Source of the DNA: Opitutia bacterium
Lineage (GTDB): Bacteria; Verrucomicrobiota; Verrucomicrobiia; Opitutales; Opitutaceae
Direction: 5' to 3'
Length of the DNA stretch: 52,951 nt
NCBI GenBank assembly: GCA_947461205.1
Contig: CANHJG010000018.1
Span: 1 to 52,951, forward strand
Shown: positions 25,696-33,741 of the stretch, in pieces
Position numbering within the stretch: position 1 is the stretch's first letter
How the letters are laid out: each line of letters begins with the position of its first letter
Program-made: the position numbers and the translations under genes
Notes under the pieces: generated by a model
What the model saw: the letters and a program-made list of their open reading frames with translations, nothing else
Told to the model about the DNA's origin: nothing
The model's database searches: none

Positions 25696-27129
25696 TCAGC
25701 GCACGGTGCGGAGCTGGACGCTGTCGACGAGGCGGTCCTGGGCGACGATGTCGGTGGCGACGATGAGTTTGTCGCCGGGGGCGATGCGGCCTTCGCGGCG
25801 GAGGAGGGCGATGGCGTTTTCGATGGTGACGTCGGGTTCGGAGCCGAGCGGCATGAGGTAGGGTTCGACGGCGCGCAGGAGGCGGAGTTGGCGGAAGACC
25901 TCGGGCGAGGGGGTGAAGGCGATGATCGGCGCGGAGGTGGGGCGCAGCGCGGCGAGGCCCTGGGCCATGAAGCCGTGGCGGGTGAAGGTGAGGAGTTTCG
26001 AGCGCGGGAGTTCGTTGGCGAGGACGACGGCGGAGTGGAGGACTTTCATGCGCTCGCCGGTGAAGACGGCGGGTTCGCGGGCGAGGGGGGCTTCCTCGGC
26101 CTCGATGCGGCGGGAAATCTTGTCGAGCATCTGCACGCATTCGAGGGGGTATTTGCCGATGGTGGTCTCGCCGGAGAGCATGACGCAGTCGGCGAGTTCG
26201 AAGACGGCGTTGGCGACGTCGGTGATTTCGGCGCGGGTGGGGACGGGTTGCGAGATCATGCTTTCGAGCATGTGGGTGGCGACGATCACGGGTCGGCCCT
26301 GGGCGAGGCAGGCGCGGACGGCGCGGCGCTGGATCACGGGGAGTTCCTCGAACGGGCACTCGATGCCGAGGTCGCCGCGGGCGACCATGAGGGCGTCGCA
26401 GGCGGCGACGATACTGTCGAGGTGGTCGATGGCGGACTGGTCCTCAATTTTGGCGATGATGCGGCAGCGGGATTTTTTTTCGCTGAGAAAGGTGCGGAGG
26501 AGTTCGACGTCTTTCGCGGCGCGGACGAAGGAGAGGGCGACGAAGTCGATGCCCTCCTCGAGGCCGACGGTGGTGTCGGCGCGGTCTTTTTCCGTGAAGG
26601 ACGGGAGGTTTACTTTGACGCCGGGGAGGTTGATGTGGCGTTTCGATTTGAGCTCGCCGGGGATGAGGACGCGGCAGCGGATGCGGGCGTCGTCTTTGGC
26701 GAGGACCTCGAGGCGGAGGAGGCCGTTGTCGACGAGGACGGTATCGCCGACCTTGATGTCGTTGACGAGGTCCTGGTAGTTGACGTCGACGGAACGGATT
26801 TCCTCGCCCTCCATGGTGCTGGCGCCGGGTTTAACGGTGAAGTCGAAGATTTCGCCGGCTTTGAGTTCGAGGGGTACGGAGAGGTCGCCGGTGCGGATTT
26901 CGGGGCCCTTGATGTCCATCATGACGGCGACGTCGCGGCCGACGAGGGCAGAGACGGCGCGGATGCGGCGGATGACGGCGCGGGTCCAGTCGTGTTTGGC
27001 GTGCGCCATATTGAGGCGGATGATGTCGGCGCCGGCGCGGATCATCTTTTCGAGCATTTCCTCGCTCTCGGTGGCGGGCCCGAGGGTGAAGATGATTTTG
27101 GTGCGGCGGAAGGGGGCGGCGGGAATCAT
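25696..27129 (-). CDS. pyk: Pyruvate kinase
   Basis: A 477-residue glycolytic enzyme converting phosphoenolpyruvate and ADP to pyruvate and ATP. Motifs are RRTKIIFTLGPA (about 7-18), IRLNMAHA (substrate/ADP arginine), MDIKGPEIRTG, the catalytic KIEDQSAIDHLDSIVA, the MVARGDLGIECPFEELPVIQ magnesium/PEP site, and SGETTIGKYPLE. A C-terminal regulatory domain follows (about 345-477). The start MIPAAPFRRTK is chosen over the upstream in-frame GTG/ATG because the motif order then begins as in relatives. Length is typical of bacterial type II enzymes. It is transcribed divergently from the OPA transporter. Upstream of DUF1800 it leaves a 240-nt spacer in which I see only a TCACGTGA palindrome (25510). 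Confidence 0.97.
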   Translation of the reverse strand: MIPAAPFRRTKIIFTLGPATESEEMLEKMIRAGADIIRLNMAHAKHDWTRAVIRRIRAVSALVGRDVAVMMDIKGPEIRTGDLSVPLELKAGEIFDFTVKPGASTMEGEEIRSVDVNYQDLVNDIKVGDTVLVDNGLLRLEVLAKDDARIRCRVLIPGELKSKRHINLPGVKVNLPSFTEKDRADTTVGLEEGIDFVALSFVRAAKDVELLRTFLSEKKSRCRIIAKIEDQSAIDHLDSIVAACDALMVARGDLGIECPFEELPVIQRRAVRACLAQGRPVIVATHMLESMISQPVPTRAEITDVANAVFELADCVMLSGETTIGKYPLECVQMLDKISRRIEAEEAPLAREPAVFTGERMKVLHSAVVLANELPRSKLLTFTRHGFMAQGLAALRPTSAPIIAFTPSPEVFRQLRLLRAVEPYLMPLGSEPDVTIENAIALLRREGRIAPGDKLIVATDIVAQDRLVDSVQLRTVR

Positions 27130-27224
27130 GGCTGGGCAGGTGGTGCAGGAAACGGGCCGGGGCGGCAAGCGCCGCGGGCGTGAGGGTGGGCGGAGGCGAG
27201 GTGGCGCCGCGGGGGGTGGGGGCG

Positions 27225-27247
27225 GGAAGTTCCGGAGAGGAATTTCC
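27225..27247. promoter_or_regulatory. Two direct GGAANTTCC palindromes upstream of the OPA transporter
   Basis: GGAAGTTCC (27225-27233) and GGAATTTCC (27239-27247) are repeated with a 14-bp start-to-start distance in the pyk/transporter intergenic region, 38 nt before the transporter ATG. This is an operator-like arrangement with no protein assigned. Confidence 0.4.
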
Positions 27248-27284
27248 GTGCAGGTTAGGCTTTTTGAGCTACAACCGCAGCTCC

Positions 27285-28631
27285 ATGATTTCGTCGTCCG
27301 CCGCCGGGGGAGAAAAAGTGACAGCGCGTTTGGCTCTACCGCCCGGCTACGGGGCGCGGCGCGGGCTCAACTGGAGCGTCGTGGGGTTGCTCTACACGAG
27401 CTTCTACATGTGCCGCTACAACATCTCCATCGCGAACAAGGCGATGTCGGATGAGTTTCATTTCTCGAAGGAAAACATGGGCGATATCCTCGCTTCATTT
27501 TTCTACGCGTATGCGGTCGGGCAGGTCGTCAACGGGCTGATCACGGACCGGCTGGGCGGGAAGAAGGCGCTGCTGATCGGGGCGGCGGGTACGGTGATCT
27601 GCAATCTCGCGTTCGGCGGGGCGTCGTTTTTCGGGATGCTGTGGCTCTTTATTTTGCTGCGGGGCATCGACGGTTACGCGCAGTCGTTCGGCGCGCCGGG
27701 GTTTATCAAGATCAACGCGTCGTGGTTCAGCGCGACGGAGCGCGGGACGTTTGCGGGGGTGTTCGGGTTTATGATCAATCTCGGCCGGGTGGCGATCAAC
27801 CAGCTCGGGCCGGCGCTGCTGGCGGGGTTTGTGTTTCTCGGGATGTGGCAGGTGCCGGCGCAGCACTGGCGCATGCTCTTTTTCGTGCCGGCGGGGATCG
27901 CGACCATCGTCGCGGTGGCGCTGGCGATCTGGGCCAAGGACACGCCGGAGGAGGCGGGCTTTCACGGGGTGTTTAAGGGCGAGGCGGACCACGATGACAC
28001 GGTGAAGGCGGACATGCGCGAGGTGTTCGTGACCATTGTCTCGAACAAATTCGTGTGGATCATGGCGAGTGCCTACGCGTGCACGGGGGCGGTGCGGCAG
28101 ACGGTGGACCAGTGGTTTCCGCGCTACATGCAGGACGTGCACAAGATCGACTTGGACTCGCCGCTGTTTTTGGTCGTGGGGTTTCTGATTCCGTTCGTGG
28201 CGTCGGCGGGTTCGTTTATCTCGGGCATCGTTTCGGACCACTTGTTCAACGGGCGGCGCGCGCCGGTGGCCGCGGGGATTTACTGCCTCGAGATTGTGAC
28301 GATTTTGATCGCCTCGCGGGTGAGCGGGGCGGTGGCGATTGCGGTGGCGTTTGTGATGGTGGCGTTCACGGCGAACTCGACGCATTCGCTGCTCGGTCCG
28401 GCGGCGGCGATGGACATCGGCGGCCGGAAGGCGGCGGCGTTCGCCTCGGGGTGTATCAATTCATTTCAATACATTGGCGCAGGGGTGGCGATGCAGATGC
28501 TAGGGCGGCTGCTGGACAAGACGGGCTACACCTATTTTTTCTACTTTATGGTGCCGTGGGCGATGGTCGGCGCGCTGCTGATGTTCAGCATGTCGAAGCA
28601 GCGCAATTTGCGCAAAGGGTCGGGGCACTGA
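27285..28631 (+). CDS. OPA-family MFS transporter (GlpT/UhpT-like)
   Basis: A 448-residue protein with about 12 membrane helices. The organophosphate:phosphate antiporter signature is at the first helix (LLYTSFYMCRYNISIANKAM, about 33-52). Supporting segments are GQVVNGLITDRLGGKKALLI, a Gly-rich helix 5 with GTFAGVFGFMINLGRVAINQ, a central loop with AKDTPEEAGFHGVFKGE, and helix-11 GGRKAAAFASGCINSFQYIG. GlpT and UhpT import glycerol-3-phosphate or hexose phosphates in exchange for phosphate. Placement beside pyruvate kinase suits a sugar-phosphate or phosphoglycerate substrate, but this cannot be fixed. The start at 27285 avoids a 35-residue Gly-rich extension. The fragment after the stop carries a REP-like element. 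Confidence 0.92.
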   Translation: MISSSAAGGEKVTARLALPPGYGARRGLNWSVVGLLYTSFYMCRYNISIANKAMSDEFHFSKENMGDILASFFYAYAVGQVVNGLITDRLGGKKALLIGAAGTVICNLAFGGASFFGMLWLFILLRGIDGYAQSFGAPGFIKINASWFSATERGTFAGVFGFMINLGRVAINQLGPALLAGFVFLGMWQVPAQHWRMLFFVPAGIATIVAVALAIWAKDTPEEAGFHGVFKGEADHDDTVKADMREVFVTIVSNKFVWIMASAYACTGAVRQTVDQWFPRYMQDVHKIDLDSPLFLVVGFLIPFVASAGSFISGIVSDHLFNGRRAPVAAGIYCLEIVTILIASRVSGAVAIAVAFVMVAFTANSTHSLLGPAAAMDIGGRKAAAFASGCINSFQYIGAGVAMQMLGRLLDKTGYTYFFYFMVPWAMVGALLMFSMSKQRNLRKGSGH

Positions 28632-28685
28632 GGTGACTTCGTCGGGGCTTCGGCGAGGTTGGGGTGGGCGGGTTGGGGGATCGGG

Positions 28686-28781
28686 GGTAGGAGACAAGCC
28701 CGCTTGCGGGCGATTCGGAGTGGGAGCGCGCTTACCCCGCGGCTCGTCGGGGCGTAAAGCCCCTCCCACATCGCTCCTACC
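28686..28781. repeat. REP-like dispersed palindrome (family A), compound copy
   Basis: Outer arms GGTAGGAG (28686-28693) and CTCCTACC (28774-28781) enclose CCGCTTGCGGGCGATTCGG and an inner palindrome bounded by GTGGGAG and CTCCCAC. The CGCTTGCGGGCGATTC core recurs at 31530-31544, and as GCTTGCGGGCGATTC at 52352-52366. Confidence 0.7.
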
Positions 28782-28819
28782 TCGAGCCGGTGCGCGGTGG
28801 GTGGACCGCTGCGGCCGCC

Positions 28820-29620
28820 CTACAAGTCGTAGAACGGCGTGCCTTCGCCGGGCGCGACGATGGCGAATTCGCAGGCGGTGAGGGTGGCGCGGACGCCGGC
28901 GAGGGCGCGTTCGACGGCGGCGGGGGAATTGCAGTCGCGCGAGAGGTGGGTGAGGTACACGCGGCGCCAGCGCGGGCTCGCAATGGCGGCGAGGAGTTCG
29001 CGGGCGCCCTCGTTGGAAAGATGGCCGTGGCGGCCGGAGATGCGCTGTTTGAGCGACCACGGGCGCTTGGTGTCGGCGGCGAGCAGGTCGGAGCAGTGGT
29101 TGGACTCGACGACGACGACGTCGCACTCGCGGAGCTGTTCGCGGACGTTTTGCGGGGCGTGGCCGAGGTCGGTGACGTAGGCGAGGGAACGGCGCGGGGC
29201 AAACAAGTCGTCGGCGTGGCCGGTGGTGAAGCGGAAGCCGACGGGTTCCTGGGCGTCGTGGGGCACGGCGAAGGTGTCGATTTCGAGGTCGCGGAAGCGG
29301 AAGCGCGCGCCGGTTTCGAAGAGTTGCCAGGCCGGGCGGTGGGCGGCGTCGAGTTTAGACTGGACGGCGCGGCACGTGGGGGGATTGGCAAAAACCTGGA
29401 TGTGCGGGTGTTTTTTCAGGCCGTCGATGCCGGCGGCGTGGTCGCCGTGCTCGTGGGAGAGGAAAATGGCGTCGATACGCTCGAGAGTTTCGCCCGCGTC
29501 GGCGAGGAGGGCGGTGAGTTTTTTGGCGGAGAACCCGGCGTCGACCAGGACGCGCGCGCCGTCGGTGACGAGCAACGCGGCGTTGCCCGAGCTGCCGGAA
29601 CCGAGAATGCGGAAGCGCAT
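28820..29620 (-). CDS. MBL-fold metallo-hydrolase, YycJ/WalJ type
   Basis: A 266-residue cytosolic metallo-beta-lactamase-fold protein. It begins MRFRILGSGSSGNAALLV, the conserved YycJ/VicX start. The metal motif is LSHEHGDHAAGI (about 54-65), followed by VTDLGH (about 150), a later SNHCSDLL, and LTHLSRDCNSP near the C-terminus. Proteins of this type are linked to DNA/RNA processing or the WalRK pathway in Firmicutes. Nuclease activity is known for some, but the substrate here is not determinable. Length and motif order are normal. The 5' region carries a hexamer repeat and REP copies. Confidence 0.9.
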   Translation of the reverse strand: MRFRILGSGSSGNAALLVTDGARVLVDAGFSAKKLTALLADAGETLERIDAIFLSHEHGDHAAGIDGLKKHPHIQVFANPPTCRAVQSKLDAAHRPAWQLFETGARFRFRDLEIDTFAVPHDAQEPVGFRFTTGHADDLFAPRRSLAYVTDLGHAPQNVREQLRECDVVVVESNHCSDLLAADTKRPWSLKQRISGRHGHLSNEGARELLAAIASPRWRRVYLTHLSRDCNSPAAVERALAGVRATLTACEFAIVAPGEGTPFYDL

Positions 29621-29643
29621 GGGTATGGGTGGGCGAGGCGCGG

Positions 29644-29685
29644 GTGAAAGTGAAACTGAAAGTGAAACTGAAAGTGAGAGTGAAA
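29644..29685. repeat. Seven-copy hexamer tandem repeat
   Basis: Seven hexamers of the form GTGAAA with CTGAAA and GTGAGA variants lie 24 nt upstream of the MBL hydrolase start. A short run of the same hexamer lies at 18374-18393 in the sigma gene. Confidence 0.8.
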
Positions 29686-29768
29686 GGGAAGGGAGACGGG
29701 CGGGGGCGCCAAACTAAAACGGAGTGGGGACGAACGGAGGAGCGCGGAGCGTGGTTTGTAAGGGTGCT

Positions 29769-29794
29769 GGTAGGGACGGCTCTCCGAGCCGTCC
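29769..29794 (+). repeat. REP element, family B copy 1
   Basis: GGTAGGGACGGCTCTCC is followed by GAGCCGTCC; GGACGGCT and AGCCGTCC pair in an 8-bp stem. It is an inverted relative of the copies at 29833-29858 and 30341-30366, with stem changes that keep pairing. Confidence 0.8.
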
Positions 29795-29832
29795 GTTGGG
29801 GGCGGACGTGGGCGCGGGGGCGTGGCGTGGGC

Positions 29833-29858
29833 GGACGCCTCGGAGAGGCGTCCCTACC
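29833..29858 (-). repeat. REP element, family B copy 2, overlapping the RAYT stop
   Basis: GGACGCCT (29833-29840) and AGGCGTCC (29846-29853) form an 8-bp stem. The minus-strand lead GGTAGGG contains TAG (29854-29856), the stop of the transposase gene. Confidence 0.85.
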
Positions 29859-30297
29859 GGCTTGGTGACCATTGGTGGGGCCAGGCTTCGGGCGTGGCAG
29901 CCAGATTTTTGCGGACCGGGTTTTGGCGAATGTAGTTCGCTTTCTCCTCGAAGCTCTCGTCTGCGCGGAGCCGGTGGTCGAAGAATCCTTTCTGCCAGTC
30001 GATGCCGGCGTCACGTGAGGTAAACCGTTTCCAGGCGGCGACGAGCTTCGTGAGGTCTTCGTCAAGTGGGCACGAGACGAGGGCGTGGAGATGATCGGGC
30101 ATCAGGAGCCACAGCGAAACGTGCCAGCGGTGTGCGTCATGGTAGTGGCGGACGGCGGTGAGGAGTTTTTCGGAGGTCGAGGGAAGGCAGAGTTGGTCGG
30201 GGCCGCGGAGCTGACAGCAAAGGGTAATGAAATAGGGGGAGACACCGGACCAAGCGGGTGGGACGTGGTAGAGCCAGTGACGCTCGGGGAGGGACAT
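29854..30297 (-). CDS. REP-associated tyrosine transposase (RAYT, Y1/IS200-like)
   Basis: A 147-residue HUH single-strand transposase of the REP-associated group. It has an early strand SGVSPYFITLCCQLRG, the HUH motif MPDHLHALVSCP (about 70-81) and a Tyr-bearing helix EKANYIRQNPVRKNL (about 119-133), whose Tyr would attack DNA. Length is within the RAYT range. RAYTs act on REP palindromes as single-copy genes rather than selfish insertion sequences. Three family-B REPs lie immediately around it (29769, 29833, 30341), and its own stop codon lies in one of them. It is probably a domesticated or mobilising enzyme for these repeats. Catalytic residues look intact. Confidence 0.9.
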   Translation of the reverse strand: MSLPERHWLYHVPPAWSGVSPYFITLCCQLRGPDQLCLPSTSEKLLTAVRHYHDAHRWHVSLWLLMPDHLHALVSCPLDEDLTKLVAAWKRFTSRDAGIDWQKGFFDHRLRADESFEEKANYIRQNPVRKNLAATPEAWPHQWSPSR

Positions 30298-30340
30298 GAG
30301 GTGAGGCGGATGCGAGGGCGGGACTTGGGCCCGGGTGGGC

Positions 30341-30366
30341 GGACGCCTCAGAGAGGCGTCCCTACC
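30341..30366 (-). repeat. REP element, family B copy 3, overlapping the sugar-kinase fusion stop
   Basis: GGACGCCTC and GAGGCGTCC pair around a short loop. The minus-strand lead GGTAGGG supplies the TAG stop (30362-30364) of the downstream-ending kinase/nucleotidyltransferase gene. Confidence 0.85.
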
Positions 30367-33300
30367 ATTTACACAATCCTTCGATGCCGGCGGCGGAGCC
30401 GTCGCGGGCCCAGCCGTCGAGTTGGGCCTGGTCTTTGAGCTGCTGGCCGCGCGCTCGCGGGACGGCGGCGAAGACGTTGGCGCATTCGGCGAGGCCGGTC
30501 ATGTCGCCCCAGAGTTTTTCGAATTGGGCGACGGGATAGACGTCTTCCTGGCCGTGGCCCCAGCGTTTCTTCACGTCCTTGAGCGTGACGTAGGTGGGGA
30601 CACGGGCGGCCATCGCGCGGACGGCGGCGGCGGTGCGGTCGGCGTCGGCGAGGTCGGCGCGGGAGAGGGCGAAGAGCGTGAGCAGGCGGTCGACGTCGAT
30701 CCAGCAGGTGTTGGTGTTGTAGTAAGTCAGGGCGAACTCGTCGGACTCACGCGGCAGGGCGAGGCCCTCGACGAGGCGCAAGCGGCCGTCGACGCGGGCG
30801 AGGCCGCCGCCGTGGTCTTCGATGCGGCGCGGGATGACTTCCCAGCCGAGCGTGGCGCCGGTGGACTGGAACCAGCCGACGAGGGCGGGATCGAGGGTGG
30901 CGCCGAGGGTGTCGATGTTGTGGACGAGGAGGGTGCGCAGTTGCGGGCGCGCGGCGAGGAGGCGGGCGAGCGTGCCGTTTTTCAGCAGGTTGGGGATTTC
31001 GAACCAGTGACCGACGGGGTGGAGGCACTGGCCGGGGAGGTTGTCGGTGTAGTCGGCGCCTTCGCCGACGGTGCGGGCCCAGTGCGTGAGGGCGGCGCGG
31101 ATGCTTTCGCGCATTTTTTCTTTTTGTTCGTCGAGTTTTTGCTGGGCGGTTTCCTCCCAGGCGAAGATGAGGTCGCGGACGGCGGGGACGAGGCGGAGGC
31201 CGATGGAGCGGCCGGGGGAGAGAAACACGGTCCGGTTGAAGGCGGCGGGGTAGACGGAGCGGAGGGTGTGCTCGATCGGCGCGTGCGTGAGGTTGCTCGT
31301 CGAAAAAAGGTGGGGCACGTCGGCGCCGTAGAGGGCGGCCGTGTGGCGGGATTTGGCGAGGTGGACGTCGGCGAAGCTGCGGTGGTGGCCGGCGAATTTG
31401 GCGAACGGGTGGAGGGCCTTCACGACGCCGGCGCCCTGGGTCCAGCGGGAGCCGACGCCGGCGGCGTAGGTGAGGACGGCGCATTCGCCGCGGCGGAGGG
31501 CGGCTTCGCCGGCCTCACGGTAGGAGCTCGCTTGCGGGCGATTCGGGGCGCGTGAGGCGGTTGCATCGCCCGCAAGCGGGCTCCGACCCTCGGGAGAGGA
31601 AAAGGCGAAGAGGGCGGCGGCGGGGACGTCCTCGATTTTCGTCGAGGGCGGGAGGCGGTTCATGGCGAGGCCGATGCGGCCGGCGCGGAGGTCGGTGCGG
31701 ATCTGTTCGTGTTGGGCGCGGTCGAAACCGTTTTGCGCGAGGAGCGCGTCGAGGGTGTGGCTGGCGCGCGAGGGATCGGACGACGTGGGTAGGAGGCGGT
31801 CGAGGAGCGTGGGCAGAGCGGCGGTGAAGGCGGGGGAGGTGCGCGCGGTCTTGGTGAACTGGGTGACATCGTCGCGTTCGCGGGGGGTGAGGTCGCGGGC
31901 GTCGCGGCGGAGGAGCGCGGGAACGGTGAGTTGGTAGAATTCGACCGGCAGGAGCGCCTCGGCGCCGGTGAGGAGGGCGGCGACGGAGCCGTGTGCGTTG
32001 ATTGAGAAATCGTAGACGACGGGGTCCATCGCGAACGGGAGCGAGGCCTGCAGCTCGCGTTTCGTGGCGAGCATGATGTCGAGCAGGCGGGCTTGCGCTT
32101 CGGCGCGGCGGTGGGGGGCGAAGATAAACCCCATGCCGCCGCCCGACATGCCGCCGAGCATCCAGAAGCCCCAGAAATCGTCGCCGAAGGCGTCGCGGGT
32201 GCGGGCAATGAGCTGCTCGGTGTAGCGGTTGCTGACCCACGGGATCATCGTCTGGAGCGGGCCGAAGAAATTTTCGGTGAGGGCGCGGCCGAGGCCACGG
32301 ATGTCGCCGGCGGCGAGGAGGGCGAGGATGGCGTCGAGCGTGGCGACGGCGCGGCGGCGGGCGGAGAGCTCGGGTTCGCTGCGCAGGAGATATTTCTCGG
32401 TGGCCATCTCGAGGATGGGGCCGACGTTTTGGGCCATACCGCCATGGACGAGGACGAGCGAGTCCGAGAGTTTTTGGCGGGCGGCGGCAGAGATGCGGTC
32501 GGGGCCGAGGAGCGTGTGTTGCGGGAGGAGGCGGCCGCGGCTGATGCCGTATTCGGGATCGTCAGGTTGGGCGAGGGAGCCCTCGATGAGTTTGATGCCG
32601 GGCCAGAGTCCGCCGGAGTCCTGCCAGCCGCCGCCGGAGCCGCCGATCCATTCGCCGAGGATGGCACGGGCGGCGACGATGCGGCGCTCGGTTTCGTCGC
32701 TCGGGCCGGAGAGCGCGCGGATCTGGCCGGTGGCGCGCATGCAGACGCCGAGGAGGGCGCCGAGGAGGTTGGTGGAGACGGCGAGGCGCGAGCCTTTGGG
32801 GATGCGGTTGACGCTGCTGACGAGTTCGAAGCCGCGGCCGGGGCCGAAGATCGTGGCGAGGAGTTCGGCGAGGCTGGCGCCGGAGCGCTCGATGCCGGGC
32901 GGGACGAGGCCGGCGGCGATGATCGCGGCTTTCAGGAGGCCGAGGTAGTCGCGGCCGAAATCGAAGACCTCGTCGAGGGTGGTGAGGCACGCGGTGGCCT
33001 CCAGGTCGACGCTCGCGAGGCGGATGACGGGTTCGTCGATGACGCGAAAATAGGCTTCGACCGGCGGGCGGGGTGAGGTGTCGCGGCCGTGGACGGCGAG
33101 ATCGACGGAAATATTGAGGACGCGGGCTCCCTCGGGGAAATCCATGCCGAGAAAAAAGATGTCGCTCCAGCCGCAGTGGGTGAGGTCCATGCGCACGGCG
33201 GTGAGCTCGCGCAGGAGGGGATAGGGGGCGGAGGGGGGTTCGCGGGCGAGCAGTTCGGGGCGGACGCGGAGGGGCTGATCGAGCGGGTGGCCGAGCCGGA

Positions 33301-33739
33301 ACATCCAGGCGTTGCCGCGGGTGGAGCGGACGGTGCGGCGGACCTGGTCGGCGAGCGTTTGGAAGGCGAGTGCGTGATGCGCGGCGGCGAGGGCGCTGGA
33401 GAGGGTTTCGCTGGGGCCGTGGGCGGCCTGGGCGGCGGCGAAGACGGCGATGGCTTCTTCGAAGCGGCGCTCAAGGAGGTGGCGAAAACCGTCGTAGGGC
33501 ACGCGGCCGAGGCGTGGGAGATCGGCGCGCGCGGGCAGGTGGTAGCGATGGATCGCGGTGAGGAAAAAGAGCGCGCGGACGCGTGGGTAGAGGTTGGTCT
33601 CGCGACGCCGGTAAACGTCGAGTTCCTCGCAGTCGGCCAGGAGTTCGGCCACGGAGCGCCCGGTGCACCACGCGTCGATGGCTTGGTCGCGCGTCGCGGG
33701 ATCGGCGGAGGCAATGAGGTCGGTGACGCGCAGGCTCAT
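30362..33739 (-). CDS. Bifunctional FKP-like sugar kinase / UDPGP-type nucleotidyltransferase
   Basis: A 1125-residue fusion. The N-terminal two-thirds is a GHMP kinase of the L-fucokinase type: VRMDLTHCGWSDIFFL near 180, IPKGSRLAVSTNLLGALL (phosphate loop) near 310, GGWQDSGGLWPG near 375 and MLGGMSGGGMGFIF near 525. The C-terminal part (about 745-1100) is UDP-sugar pyrophosphorylase-like: LTYAAGVGSRWTQGAGVVKA, LFSTSNLTHAP, HNIDTLGATLD. Bacteroides FKP has the opposite order (pyrophosphorylase then kinase). It would phosphorylate a sugar and make a nucleotide sugar. Fucose/GDP or another sugar/UDP cannot be decided. Residues about 718-741 are encoded by a REP palindrome in frame. Two nt separate it from the GalU-like gene upstream. 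Confidence 0.85.
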   Translation of the reverse strand: MSLRVTDLIASADPATRDQAIDAWCTGRSVAELLADCEELDVYRRRETNLYPRVRALFFLTAIHRYHLPARADLPRLGRVPYDGFRHLLERRFEEAIAVFAAAQAAHGPSETLSSALAAAHHALAFQTLADQVRRTVRSTRGNAWMFRLGHPLDQPLRVRPELLAREPPSAPYPLLRELTAVRMDLTHCGWSDIFFLGMDFPEGARVLNISVDLAVHGRDTSPRPPVEAYFRVIDEPVIRLASVDLEATACLTTLDEVFDFGRDYLGLLKAAIIAAGLVPPGIERSGASLAELLATIFGPGRGFELVSSVNRIPKGSRLAVSTNLLGALLGVCMRATGQIRALSGPSDETERRIVAARAILGEWIGGSGGGWQDSGGLWPGIKLIEGSLAQPDDPEYGISRGRLLPQHTLLGPDRISAAARQKLSDSLVLVHGGMAQNVGPILEMATEKYLLRSEPELSARRRAVATLDAILALLAAGDIRGLGRALTENFFGPLQTMIPWVSNRYTEQLIARTRDAFGDDFWGFWMLGGMSGGGMGFIFAPHRRAEAQARLLDIMLATKRELQASLPFAMDPVVYDFSINAHGSVAALLTGAEALLPVEFYQLTVPALLRRDARDLTPRERDDVTQFTKTARTSPAFTAALPTLLDRLLPTSSDPSRASHTLDALLAQNGFDRAQHEQIRTDLRAGRIGLAMNRLPPSTKIEDVPAAALFAFSSPEGRSPLAGDATASRAPNRPQASSYREAGEAALRRGECAVLTYAAGVGSRWTQGAGVVKALHPFAKFAGHHRSFADVHLAKSRHTAALYGADVPHLFSTSNLTHAPIEHTLRSVYPAAFNRTVFLSPGRSIGLRLVPAVRDLIFAWEETAQQKLDEQKEKMRESIRAALTHWARTVGEGADYTDNLPGQCLHPVGHWFEIPNLLKNGTLARLLAARPQLRTLLVHNIDTLGATLDPALVGWFQSTGATLGWEVIPRRIEDHGGGLARVDGRLRLVEGLALPRESDEFALTYYNTNTCWIDVDRLLTLFALSRADLADADRTAAAVRAMAARVPTYVTLKDVKKRWGHGQEDVYPVAQFEKLWGDMTGLAECANVFAAVPRARGQQLKDQAQLDGWARDGSAAGIEGLCKW
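31519..31588. repeat. REP-like palindrome (family A) inside the kinase/nucleotidyltransferase CDS
   Basis: GGTAGGAGC ... CGCTTGCGGGCGAT pairs with ATCGCCCGCAAGCGGGCTCC. The 70-nt element is translated in frame as part of the interdomain linker (GRSPLAGDATASRAPNRPQA) without breaking either domain. Confidence 0.75.
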
Positions 33740-33741
33740 GG

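Noticed and set aside
25657-27183. Plus-strand 508-residue frame
   Set aside because: Shadow of pyruvate kinase, whose motifs are complete on the minus strand.
29644-29685. Possible CRISPR or regulatory direct-repeat array
   Set aside because: Hexamers are contiguous with no spacers; a simple tandem repeat.
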